Shown one piece after another: positions 9,611 to 17,772 of a stretch of 64,000 bases of DNA. The notes below the pieces were generated by a model that did not search any database, was not told the origin of the DNA, and worked only from the letters and a program-made list of their open reading frames with translations. The stretch comes from Shewanella sp. 1CM18E (lineage in GTDB: Bacteria; Pseudomonadota; Gammaproteobacteria; Enterobacterales; Shewanellaceae): assembly GCF_023161665.1 (NCBI RefSeq), contig NZ_JALNTW010000002.1:1-64000 (forward strand), given 5' to 3'. Both the position numbers and the translations under genes were made by a program. The stretch's first letter is position 1, and the number at the start of each line of letters is the position of its first letter.

Positions 9611-10282
9611 ATGAGCAAAACAACACCTATCGTCCATAAAACTCGCACACAAATTGTGGTCGAGGTGCTTAGGGAAAAAATCCTTTCCGGTGAAATTGCC
9701 GCAGGTCAACCCTTACGTCAAAGCGCCTTGGCAGACGAATTAAATGTTAGCCGAATTCCTGTTAGAGAAGCGTTACTGCAGTTAGAAGCTGAAGGTTTAG
9801 TTAAATTCGAAGCTCATAAAGGCGCAACCGCAACGCTACTTTCTACAGAGCAAGTCACCGAACTTTTTGATTTACGAGCACTGATTGAATCCGACTTACT
9901 CGCCAAATCTATTCCAAATTTAAGCGAAGAAGATCTCCATCAAGCAGAAAGCATTATGCAAGAAATGGATGCGGCGTACCAAGATGAAGAGCAAATTGAA
10001 AACTGGAGTAGCCTAAACTCGCAGTTCCACACTTGCCTTTACAGTGCAGCCAACCGCCCGCACACCCTTGAAGTTGTTCAAGGATTAAATACTAACTGCG
10101 ACCGATATATCCGTTTACAGCTATTTTTAGCCAGCGGAGTACCAAAAGCTCAGCAAGACCACCGTGAGTTGCTTGAGCATTGTAAAAACAAGAATATTGA
10201 AAAAGCTGTCGAGCTGTTGCGCGCGCATATCTTACATGCTGCTAATGAAATCCGCGTATTAGTGAGCCAACAAGACGACTAG
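9611..10282 (+). CDS. GntR family transcriptional regulator, FCD type
   Basis: 223 residues. The N-terminal winged helix (about 10-75) contains the GntR signature LRQSALADELNVSRIPVREALLQLEAEGLV. The C-terminal FCD all-helical effector domain (about 85-210) includes the Asp/His positions (FDLRALIE, NSQFH, DHRELLEH, LLRAHI) that usually bind a metal and an organic acid. It probably represses the hydroxyproline genes until a pathway intermediate binds; this is inference from position. The palindrome at 6412 is the likely operator. A terminator follows. Confidence 0.88.
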   Translation: MSKTTPIVHKTRTQIVVEVLREKILSGEIAAGQPLRQSALADELNVSRIPVREALLQLEAEGLVKFEAHKGATATLLSTEQVTELFDLRALIESDLLAKSIPNLSEEDLHQAESIMQEMDAAYQDEEQIENWSSLNSQFHTCLYSAANRPHTLEVVQGLNTNCDRYIRLQLFLASGVPKAQQDHRELLEHCKNKNIEKAVELLRAHILHAANEIRVLVSQQDD

Positions 10283-10334
10283 CTCACTGTTGATTAGCAT
10301 TATCCTTGCTAAGCTTCGCTTATAAAGATCCCAT

Positions 10335-10361
10335 AAGGCAGAGCTCAGGTTCTGCCTTTTT
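10335..10361 (+). terminator. Terminator of the GntR gene
   Basis: An 8-bp stem AAGGCAGA/TCTGCCTT closes an 8-base loop and is followed by TTTTT. It lies between the regulator and the FabH-like gene. Confidence 0.82.
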
Positions 10362-10380
10362 AAGTTAAGAGAATACCTAA

Positions 10381-11445
10381 ATGCAGTACGCCACTATTAC
10401 TGGTTGGGGCAAGTGTGTTCCGCCCGCAACCTTAACAAACCATGATTTAGCCACCTTTATTGAAACCTCTGACGAGTGGATTAAGCCTCGTACAGGGATC
10501 AGTCAACGCCACATTAGCCACGTAGATACTTCAGAGTTAGCATCAGTCGCAGCTAAACGCGCTCTTGCAGCTGCAGGTATTGATGGTAATGAATTGGATA
10601 TGATTATTCTGGCAACCGCAACGCCAGATACACTTATTCCAAATATTGCATCAACGGTGCAAGCCAATATAGGTGCAACCTGTGCAGCCTTTGATATCAA
10701 CGCTGCATGTAGCGGCTTTTTATATGGCTTAGGTCTTGGTAGCTCTCAAATTAGAAGCGGCCAGTGTAAAAAAGTGTTGGTTATCGGTGCAGAACGCCTA
10801 TCATTCTTCTTAGATTGGTCTCGCCGTGACACAGCTGTTTTATTTGGCGACGGTGCTGGCGCTGTTGTGCTAGAAGCCACAGATGAAGCAATCGGTGTAT
10901 TAGGCTACGAGCTCAATAACGACCCTGATGGCAGAGATATCCTAAAAGCAGGTTTTGGTACCGCTATGGATCGTTTTGAAGCCTCTTCTTTAGACTTCTA
11001 TATTGAGTTTAATGGTCAAGAGATCTTCAAACGCGCAATCGCTGGCATGGGCAAGCTAAGCACTAAAGTGATTGAAAAGTGTGGTATTGACAAAGAAGAA
11101 ATCGATTGGGTTATTCCTCACCAAGCTAACGAACGTATCATTGATACATTAATTAGCCGCATGAAGATCCCGAAAGAAAAAGCCGTTGTCAACATTGCTA
11201 ACTATGGTAATACCTCTGCGGCGACAATTCCGATTGCGATTTGTGATGCGCTTGAGCAAGGCAAAATTCAGCCAAATCAAATGATCCTGTCATGTGCATT
11301 TGGTGCTGGTTTAACCTCTGCAGCAGCATTAATCAAATGGGGCGATCGTGTTACACCTATTGCTACCAGCGATGCGGCGCTTCCACCTTGTGATAAAACG
11401 GGTATTGAGCTAGTAGCTAAAGCTGTTAAGCACTTTTGCGGTTAA
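10381..11445 (+). CDS. 3-oxoacyl-ACP synthase III (FabH-like)
   Basis: 354 residues, thiolase fold. The KAS III triad is present: Cys110 (NAACSGF), His247 (IPHQAN) and Asn277 (NYGNTSAA). It condenses an acyl-CoA with malonyl-ACP. It is about 35 residues longer than the housekeeping FabH and stands alone, not in a fab operon. It is therefore more likely a second KAS III, perhaps for starting from a particular acyl-CoA, than the main fabH. The start has AAGAGA upstream. It is terminated by its own hairpin. Confidence 0.85.
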   Translation: MQYATITGWGKCVPPATLTNHDLATFIETSDEWIKPRTGISQRHISHVDTSELASVAAKRALAAAGIDGNELDMIILATATPDTLIPNIASTVQANIGATCAAFDINAACSGFLYGLGLGSSQIRSGQCKKVLVIGAERLSFFLDWSRRDTAVLFGDGAGAVVLEATDEAIGVLGYELNNDPDGRDILKAGFGTAMDRFEASSLDFYIEFNGQEIFKRAIAGMGKLSTKVIEKCGIDKEEIDWVIPHQANERIIDTLISRMKIPKEKAVVNIANYGNTSAATIPIAICDALEQGKIQPNQMILSCAFGAGLTSAAALIKWGDRVTPIATSDAALPPCDKTGIELVAKAVKHFCG

Positions 11446-11551
11446 TACCTTAACTTTGTAGAAATAAGTGAATGGTCAAGTAAGGTTAATCATTCACTTT
11501 TTTTGCTGAGCTTAATGACCAAGTTTTGTCATTAACAGTTTAAGTATTACT

Positions 11552-11579
11552 AAAACACCGATTTTTTCGGTGTTTTTTT
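11552..11579 (+). terminator. Terminator of the KAS III gene
   Basis: Stem AAAACACCGA with its complement around a short T loop, ending in a T-run. Because of the flanking A- and T-runs it could also work for the minus-strand gene beyond the tandem repeat. Confidence 0.85.
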
Positions 11580-11685
11580 ATGCCTGCAAAACACGAATAC
11601 TTACCAGCATAAAACCAAATAACAGACTTAATTCAGAGATAAACCACCAGTTAGTTCAAAAACTCTTACCGTTACAACATTAGCA

Positions 11686-11766
11686 GTTATTGCTGTTATT
11701 GCTGTTATTGCTGTTATTGCTGTTATTGCTGTTATTGCTGTTATTGCTGTTATTGCTGTTATTGAT
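11686..11766. repeat. 9-bp tandem repeat, about nine copies
   Basis: GTTATTGCT is repeated eight times without change, with a ninth copy ending GAT. The array runs into the stop codon of the LRAT-like gene on the minus strand. Read in that gene's frame each unit is CAA TAA CAG, so every copy carries a stop. Gain or loss of copies would not change the protein. The remaining sequence from 11446 to 11685 has only the terminator and no gene. Confidence 0.95.
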
Positions 11767-12337
11767 AGATCTCATCCCAATATACTGCCTGAGAAAAGTA
11801 ACTACCTATGTGGTTATTAAGTTTACCAAAGCTTGATACGGTAATGTCTTCACCGCTCACACATTGCCAGACAAAACGGTGGCAATTATTATCAAACACA
11901 TCATATTCGCGATAACTAAAAATAGCCTGTTTCGCCCGTTCAAGCGTTGTCTCTCCTACCAAGGCTTGATGCAAATGATTACCCGCTTGATAAATTCGAC
12001 TACCACTACGTCCAGCTAAAAATCGTCTTGCTGAAATAGCTCTCACTAAACCACTACCATGTAACTCCACCAGCGTGTCATCACCAATCCATATACCCGT
12101 GTGCTCGATAACACCGTAAACAAAACAACATACAATACTGCCGGGAACAGGTCGTACTTTTTGCCCGTCGGTGCCCCATAAACTCGGCACAAGCTCAGCT
12201 GACTTACCAAAAACGTGATCAGATTTAGCCTGGCCTCGCTTTCGCTTAGAAGCGATATTCTTTTGCTTTTCTTTTTCTTCAGCAACAAGCGCTGCACCAA
12301 CGGCAGCAACTCCTAACCAAATTAACGGAAACGCCAT
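11759..12337 (-). CDS. LRAT/NlpC-P60 superfamily domain protein
   Basis: 192 residues from the ATG at 12337, which has AAGGA upstream; a longer in-frame form from 12448 is possible. The N-terminus is a hydrophobic segment (FPLIWLGVAAVGAALVA) followed by a Lys-rich stretch, so it is probably membrane-anchored. The C-terminal half has the LRAT-type papain fold signature: His in VIEHTGIWIG and Cys in DNNCHRFV. Family members are acyltransferases or peptidases; the substrate here is unknown. Confidence 0.72.
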   Translation of the reverse strand: MAFPLIWLGVAAVGAALVAEEKEKQKNIASKRKRGQAKSDHVFGKSAELVPSLWGTDGQKVRPVPGSIVCCFVYGVIEHTGIWIGDDTLVELHGSGLVRAISARRFLAGRSGSRIYQAGNHLHQALVGETTLERAKQAIFSYREYDVFDNNCHRFVWQCVSGEDITVSSFGKLNNHIGSYFSQAVYWDEIYQ

Positions 12338-12530
12338 ATCACCGTCCTTAACAACCGATTCATTTAAAGTGACTTTCAACTTAAGGTATAGAAGAGCAAT
12401 CGCTAATTGAATAGTAAAAATGTAACCAAAAAACCTATTGAAAGGCATTGTAATAATCGCTTTACAATTGGGGGAAGTGCTAATGACTTAAAAACTTAAA
12501 TAAAAGTATGATTAAGTTTCTGATTATCCG

Positions 12531-12559
12531 TTGAAAGATTGCTATTAATACACTACTTT
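12531..12559 (+). promoter_or_regulatory. Possible promoter of the H-NOX operon
   Basis: TTGAAA and TACTTT are separated by 17 bases. They lie about 30 bases before the start, with AAGGAG as ribosome-binding site. The -10 match is weak. Confidence 0.35.
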
Positions 12560-12589
12560 AAATAGTAACAATCGCATAAGGAGTCGTAT

Positions 12590-13123
12590 ATGAAAGGGAT
12601 TATTTTTGCTGAATTCTTAGAACTTGTTGAAGATACCTTTGGCCTTGAAATCTGCCAGAAAATGCTTGATGAAAATCAAAATGACGGTGTTTATACTGCA
12701 GTTGGTACCTACGATCATAAAGATCTTATTAAACTCATTGTCACCCTCAGTAAGCTAACTGGGATTTCTGCAGAAGATCTGCAACAAGTCTACGGTAAAT
12801 CAATTTTTAAAACTCTTTATAACAGCATGCCAGGTCTTGAAGGCAAAGCCGATAACACCTTTTCGTTTATTAACAGCGTTGAAGAATACATTCATATTGA
12901 GGTAAAAAAACTCTACGCCAATGCAAATCCGCCTGCGTTTAAGTTTGTTTCTGAAACCGAAACTCAGCTGATTATGGATTATCTCTCCGCTCGCTGTATG
13001 TCTCATGTTTGTCTTGGTCTTATTCAAGGCTGCGCAGAACACTTTAATGAAACAATCGAAATCAATATGGAGCCGATGGCTGATGATCAGTCAGAAGTAA
13101 GATTTACGCTAACCACAGTTTAA
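12590..13123 (+). CDS. hnoX: H-NOX haem-nitric oxide sensor
   Basis: 177 residues, a full-length bacterial H-NOX domain. The proximal haem ligand is His102 (EEYIHIEV), and the YxSxR motif (Tyr131, Ser133, Arg135) that holds the haem propionates is intact. It binds NO, and in Shewanella and Vibrio the NO-bound form inhibits the partner histidine kinase. The kinase gene follows 23 bases downstream, so the pair is surely co-transcribed. Several cysteines near 136-148 may belong to the zinc/redox site described for this family. Confidence 0.93.
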   Translation: MKGIIFAEFLELVEDTFGLEICQKMLDENQNDGVYTAVGTYDHKDLIKLIVTLSKLTGISAEDLQQVYGKSIFKTLYNSMPGLEGKADNTFSFINSVEEYIHIEVKKLYANANPPAFKFVSETETQLIMDYLSARCMSHVCLGLIQGCAEHFNETIEINMEPMADDQSEVRFTLTTV

Positions 13124-13146
13124 TTTTGCCAGATTGAGCGATATTT

Positions 13147-14910
13147 ATGCCTAATGATGAGATTATTCAATTAACTGAAAAAGTCAGCTTACTTTCTCGT
13201 AAAATTGAGCGAGAAAAAGCAGCCAAAAAAGCGGCGGAAAAACTCTTAGAAGAGAAAAGCCGTGAGCTTTATATTGCCAAACAGTTAGTCGAAGACTCAT
13301 TAGTCAATATCAAAGAGAAATCAGAACAAGACATAGCGCTCCTGCAATTTAAAACTTACCTTGAATCAATACTGCTCGACTATAACCAGTTATTTTTACA
13401 AAAACCTATCTCAAATATTTTACTGCAACGCCTACTCGATGACCTAATTGGCATTGACGAAATCAAGGCCAGTAAAGTCAGGTTTAAGTCACTAGATAAC
13501 AGCGGTAAGTTTCGCTCCTATTATGCTGGCGATAAAACGCTTATCAATAGCGATAGTAAAATTTCATCGCCGTTATTTTGGAGTGAGGATAATCGGCAAA
13601 TCAAAATTATTATTAACTCAGGTGAAGTGATCTTAGGCAGTTTAACCTTAGTGATTGATTCCCCTTTGTCATGGCAGCACACGATTGAAAAACAGTTGTT
13701 ACTGTTTTGCGATATGATCAGCGCCGCTCATAACCGCCAAGAATTACTCGCCCGTACCATTGAAGAAAAACAACGAGCAGAGCATTCAGAGCAATCCACC
13801 CGAGATTTTGTTGCCATGATCAATCATGAGCTAAGAACGCCTTTAAATGGCCTTTTAGGCTCAGCTGAATTGATGAGTGATACACAACTAACGCCCCACC
13901 AGCAGCAGCTACTTTCTACCATGCATCAATCAGGTGAGTTACTGCGGGTGATAATCAATGACTTACTGGATTTAAGTAAGATGAGCGCCGGCATGCTGCA
14001 AATTGTTGAAGTCGACTTTTCGCCGGCAAAGCTATGTCAAATGATTTACGACATTTTTAAACTGCGAACTGAAGAGTTCGGTCTAGAGTTTATCTTTAAT
14101 TATCAAGATGACATTCCTGAACGATTAATGGGTGATCCTGACAGAATCAAACAGGTTTTGGTCAATTTAATTGGCAACTCTATTAAGTTCACTCAGCAAG
14201 GTAAGATCAGCGTCAACTTAGAGTGGAAAGCAGAGCGTTTTTGTTTTTCAGTCACTGATACTGGCTGCGGCATTCCACAAGATAAAATCGACACCTTGTT
14301 CGACCCGTTTACCCAAGTAAACAATTCAAGTAATCGTGCCTTTGAAGGAACCGGGTTAGGTTTAGCGATTTGTAAGCACCTGATTGAAGAGATGCAAGGA
14401 GAGATAAATTTAGAGTCCACTCTAGGCAAAGGCACTCAATTTAATATCAGCTTGCCATTAAAACCGGTACAAACTCTGCCGGAGAGTATTAGTGCGAGTG
14501 AGCAAAACTTCCCGATTGAAACCCTTTCATTACTCGTTGTTGAGGACAGTACTGTTAACCAAGTTTTAATCGAAATGATTTTAGCTAAATTGGGCGTTAA
14601 ACCTAGCATTGTCAGTAATGGCCTTGAAGCGATAGAGTTTTTAGATAATCAACAAGTCGACATTATATTTATGGATTGCCGCATGCCTGTTATCGATGGT
14701 TTTGAGGCAACCAAAAGACTCAGAGCCGATGGTTACAGTAAACCGATTATCGCCTTAACCGCTAGCACCACCTCTACGGAAACCGAGCAATGTTATCAAT
14801 GTGGGATGGACGAGATAGTTAACAAACCCTATCAAAAAGAAGATATTAGAAAAGCTTTAGTAAAGTGGGGCTGTAAGTTAAATTCAGCGGTTACCACGAG
14901 TAGTTCTTAA
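13147..14910 (+). CDS. H-NOX-associated hybrid sensor histidine kinase
   Basis: 587 residues, no transmembrane segment. An N-terminal coiled coil (about 5-65) leads to a GAF-like region (about 70-195). HisKA follows with phospho-acceptor His227 (INHELRTPLNG), then HATPase_c with N box GNSIKFTQ, G1 DTGCGIP and G2 GTGLGLAI. A C-terminal receiver domain has the acidic pair VVED, the phospho-Asp in IIFMDCRMP, and the Lys in NKPY. This is the hybrid (HahK-like) form and not the simpler HnoK. It should relay phosphate to an HPt protein not present here, controlling c-di-GMP or biofilm outputs in known cases. Confidence 0.9.
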   Translation: MPNDEIIQLTEKVSLLSRKIEREKAAKKAAEKLLEEKSRELYIAKQLVEDSLVNIKEKSEQDIALLQFKTYLESILLDYNQLFLQKPISNILLQRLLDDLIGIDEIKASKVRFKSLDNSGKFRSYYAGDKTLINSDSKISSPLFWSEDNRQIKIIINSGEVILGSLTLVIDSPLSWQHTIEKQLLLFCDMISAAHNRQELLARTIEEKQRAEHSEQSTRDFVAMINHELRTPLNGLLGSAELMSDTQLTPHQQQLLSTMHQSGELLRVIINDLLDLSKMSAGMLQIVEVDFSPAKLCQMIYDIFKLRTEEFGLEFIFNYQDDIPERLMGDPDRIKQVLVNLIGNSIKFTQQGKISVNLEWKAERFCFSVTDTGCGIPQDKIDTLFDPFTQVNNSSNRAFEGTGLGLAICKHLIEEMQGEINLESTLGKGTQFNISLPLKPVQTLPESISASEQNFPIETLSLLVVEDSTVNQVLIEMILAKLGVKPSIVSNGLEAIEFLDNQQVDIIFMDCRMPVIDGFEATKRLRADGYSKPIIALTASTTSTETEQCYQCGMDEIVNKPYQKEDIRKALVKWGCKLNSAVTTSSS

Positions 14911-14975
14911 AAATATTCCACGAATTAAGTGAGTTTACGGCTTGTATTGCGGCAATTAATTTAAGGTTTAACCCA

Positions 14976-15653
14976 CTAAACCATTAAGTCTGTGATAGCG
15001 AGCTCATCTTTCCCCGCAATGGCGGCCATTTGCGCTAACAACAATTCGCCGCACGCTAGTGCATCAACCGCCGCATTATGTGCAGCATAAACAGGTAAGC
15101 CGTAACGATTACGGCATGCATCAAGCCTAAGTGAGCCCTCTTTAAGTACATCATGTTGTCGCAGCAAACGTTTTTTCTCTAACGCCATAGTGTCTATCGC
15201 AACAAACTGTATTTCATGCCCTAGCCAGCGCAGACAATCAGCTTTTAAAAAGCAGAGATCCAGCGGTGCATGGTGTGCAACCAATATATGCCCTTTGGTT
15301 TTTGCTAAAAACCACTGCATAGCTTGTTCAATACTCACTGCATCAACTAATTGCTCATCGACAATGCCATGAATGGTTGCACTATTACCAACACTGCCTT
15401 CAATTTTAACCAGCAACTGCTCAGCCTTAGCAAGCTGTAAAACACCCGAGGTTATTGGGATAACGCCAATACTCAATATTTGATCTTGTTGACTATTAAG
15501 CCCCGTCATCTCTAAGTCAAATGCCATAAAAGATATTTTACTTACCGGGTGCGATAATTGTTGACTAAGTGCACGATAATAATCTGCAATTAACTTCTGC
15601 TTACACAGTAATGCGTTAAGTTGCAGTCGCAGCTTTAAGTAAATGGCATTCAA
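14976..15653 (-). CDS. DEDDh 3'-5' exonuclease (DnaQ-like), N-terminus interrupted
   Basis: The exonuclease domain begins near residue 42 (MAFDLEMTGL, Exo I Asp/Glu). It continues with a central Asp in HAPLDLCFL and ends with HNAAVDAL (Exo III His/Asp). It lies last in the symporter block. The expected start is the ATG pair at 15722/15719, coupled to the stop of the DUF294 gene (TAATG). That frame meets an in-frame TAG at 15660-15662 after 20 codons. The listed CDS starts at the next possible codon, TTG at 15653. The catalytic core is whole, so it may still be made by reinitiation. Confidence 0.75.
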   Translation of the reverse strand: MNAIYLKLRLQLNALLCKQKLIADYYRALSQQLSHPVSKISFMAFDLEMTGLNSQQDQILSIGVIPITSGVLQLAKAEQLLVKIEGSVGNSATIHGIVDEQLVDAVSIEQAMQWFLAKTKGHILVAHHAPLDLCFLKADCLRWLGHEIQFVAIDTMALEKKRLLRQHDVLKEGSLRLDACRNRYGLPVYAAHNAAVDALACGELLLAQMAAIAGKDELAITDLMV

Positions 15654-15721
15654 TTTTATCTAAGTCCTCTCAAGCCCTTTTAAGGCTTTAGTCCATCTCT
15701 GTAGCCATGTTGTAAGCATCA

Positions 15722-17569
15722 TTAATAACTTCTCATCATTTTCAGCTTCAATCCTACTTGGCCATCATGGACAACTTTAAATGCATCTCGAAGTTGATGC
15801 CTAACTAACGAAGACACACTTTTAGGCATTAGGTAATTGGTTATCGGTAATGAATGGGTGTATTGATAGCCCTGATTAGAAAGGCGCATATGCGCAATAA
15901 ACTCATGGGCATCAGCAAGATTGAGTGCATCTTTACGATTAATAATGTTTTGCTCCATAAGCACACGAATACGCTTTGCGGTATTCACTTCTTTAATCCC
16001 CGCCGACAAGGCGTACACCCGGGCAATATCATTAATAAGTGCATTCCCTTTATGCTTTAGATCGATTCCTTTTACTTCTGAACCATCACGCTCTAATACA
16101 AACTTTCTAAAAAAGCCCAGCGGCGGCGCACTCGTCAGTGAATTACCAGTTAACCCTGCCAAGAAAATATCGTTTCCTTTGGTTTTACTCAGTACTGAAT
16201 CTTGTAAGCCATCAAATAAAGATTGTGGCCCGTAAACACTGCGCATATCAAAAAAGATACTGGCATGCATCAGAGCTTTCGGTTCTGGTGTATTCACCCA
16301 TTTATCAAATACCGATTGCCATTTCTCTAACGACATGCGCCATTTAGGGTTTTGCGCCATAATATCGCCCGGACAATAAATATAGCCACACTCGTCCAAA
16401 CCTTTACAAACCGCACGAGATAACGCTTCAAAATAACCTGCGGCGGCTTCATCTGGTTCATGAGCAAGCAATAAACCGTTGTCTTGATCTGAACATGCTG
16501 CTTGATCTTGTCGCCCTTGTGAGCCAAAAGCTAGCCAACAAAAAGCCATTGGCGCTTCGCCTAGGATCTGTTGATTGAGCACAATTAATCGCCGAGTTAA
16601 CGCATCAGTGACAGAGGTTAGCACACGGCCAATCTCTTCAGCTCGAGCATCAGCGCTAATTAAGTTTTGTAGCAATAAAGGAATTTGTTTACTGACTTGA
16701 ATTAAACTAGCGATATCCTTTTGTCGCTCAATCTCACCTATCAGCAATAACGGCTGAGAACTTTGGCCGCGAAGAATGTCTGTGCTGGTCACAATCCCTT
16801 TCGCTTTGCCATCTTCAATCACTGGCAAATGATGGATATTATGAGCACTCATCAGCAGCATAGCTTCAAACACCAGAGCGTTAGACTCAATAACTACCGG
16901 GGTGCTTGTCATTGCTTGATGCACAGGTAAATTTCCATCAAGGTTTTCTGCAAGCACACGATTACGCAGATCTCTATCGGTTAAAATCCCCACCAGTTTG
17001 TGATTATCGATAACAAGCACTGATGACACTCTGGCGCCACGCATCAATCGACTCGCCTCAGCTACCGTTGCTTTCATATCAATGGTTAACGGTGTTTGCG
17101 ACATTAAACTGGTAATACGGCTTGTTGTGGTTAAATCTTTGGCCTTAAAACGGCCTTGGTGTCTAAGCCTTTTTGCAAAGGCTCGATTAAAGAAGCGGTC
17201 AAACTGGCGACTCTTTTGCCGCAGCAGATCAAACATTTCAGGCGGTAAGTGATACACCAAACTATCTTCTAAAATAGCGACTTGAGTATTGGCATGCTCA
17301 CCAGATAATAACGATGGGAAGCCAAAGTAATCCCCCTCGCCCAATCTATCTAGCAATTCCCCTTCTTTGTCCCTCACTTCAAAAGCCCCACTGCGTACAA
17401 TATAAAGCTGTGGATTGTCCGGCGCTAACGGAACAAACCCTGCGGCTTTACCGTAATAACCAATAGTGAGCGATTTACAGCATTGAGACAGTGTCACTTC
17501 ATCTAAACTATCAAATGGCACTCTATCTTGCAGAAACTGTAAAATGGGATGTAGTTCGCTAGCATCCAT
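15722..17569 (-). CDS. Cyclic-nucleotide-binding/CBS/DUF294 nucleotidyltransferase-like regulator
   Basis: 615 residues in four parts: a cNMP-binding domain (about 10-135, GEGDYFGFPSLL), two CBS domains (about 155-275, with GILTDRDLRNRV and GIVTSTDILRG), a DUF294 nucleotidyltransferase domain with GSQGRQDQAACSDQDNGL (about 350-370), and a C-terminal DUF294 substrate-binding region. Such proteins are found beside acetate-type symporters and exonucleases in Shewanella, Vibrio and Pseudomonas. They are thought to regulate carbon uptake by sensing nucleotides, though the reaction is not known. It follows the symporter gene by about 200 bases, behind a terminator. Confidence 0.87.
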   Translation of the reverse strand: MDASELHPILQFLQDRVPFDSLDEVTLSQCCKSLTIGYYGKAAGFVPLAPDNPQLYIVRSGAFEVRDKEGELLDRLGEGDYFGFPSLLSGEHANTQVAILEDSLVYHLPPEMFDLLRQKSRQFDRFFNRAFAKRLRHQGRFKAKDLTTTSRITSLMSQTPLTIDMKATVAEASRLMRGARVSSVLVIDNHKLVGILTDRDLRNRVLAENLDGNLPVHQAMTSTPVVIESNALVFEAMLLMSAHNIHHLPVIEDGKAKGIVTSTDILRGQSSQPLLLIGEIERQKDIASLIQVSKQIPLLLQNLISADARAEEIGRVLTSVTDALTRRLIVLNQQILGEAPMAFCWLAFGSQGRQDQAACSDQDNGLLLAHEPDEAAAGYFEALSRAVCKGLDECGYIYCPGDIMAQNPKWRMSLEKWQSVFDKWVNTPEPKALMHASIFFDMRSVYGPQSLFDGLQDSVLSKTKGNDIFLAGLTGNSLTSAPPLGFFRKFVLERDGSEVKGIDLKHKGNALINDIARVYALSAGIKEVNTAKRIRVLMEQNIINRKDALNLADAHEFIAHMRLSNQGYQYTHSLPITNYLMPKSVSSLVRHQLRDAFKVVHDGQVGLKLKMMRSY

Positions 17570-17726
17570 AAAGTGATGACTCCAACCAAACTTGTTACTA
17601 GCACTATATATTGAGAAGCAATCTAAGCTCTATTCGACCAAAGGCCAGCGACAATAAAAGAGCTAAAATATGCAAGATAATCTAATGGGTAGGTTTAACT
17701 TAAAGTGCACTGATAGATGAAAATAA

Positions 17727-17750
17727 AAAAGAGTGCCGCAGCACTCTTTT
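17727..17750 (-). terminator. Terminator of the symporter operon
   Basis: A perfect 10-bp stem AAAAGAGTGC with its complement around loop CGCA, with a T-run on the minus strand. It lies just after the symporter stop, so the DUF294 gene downstream depends on readthrough or on its own promoter. Confidence 0.87.
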
Positions 17751-17772
17751 ATCGATACAACTTTATAAACGC

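Noticed and set aside
11686..11766. CRISPR array at the 9-bp repeat (and at the 16-bp repeat, 50856-50919)
   Set aside because: Units are far too short, directly joined without spacers, and no cas genes are near.
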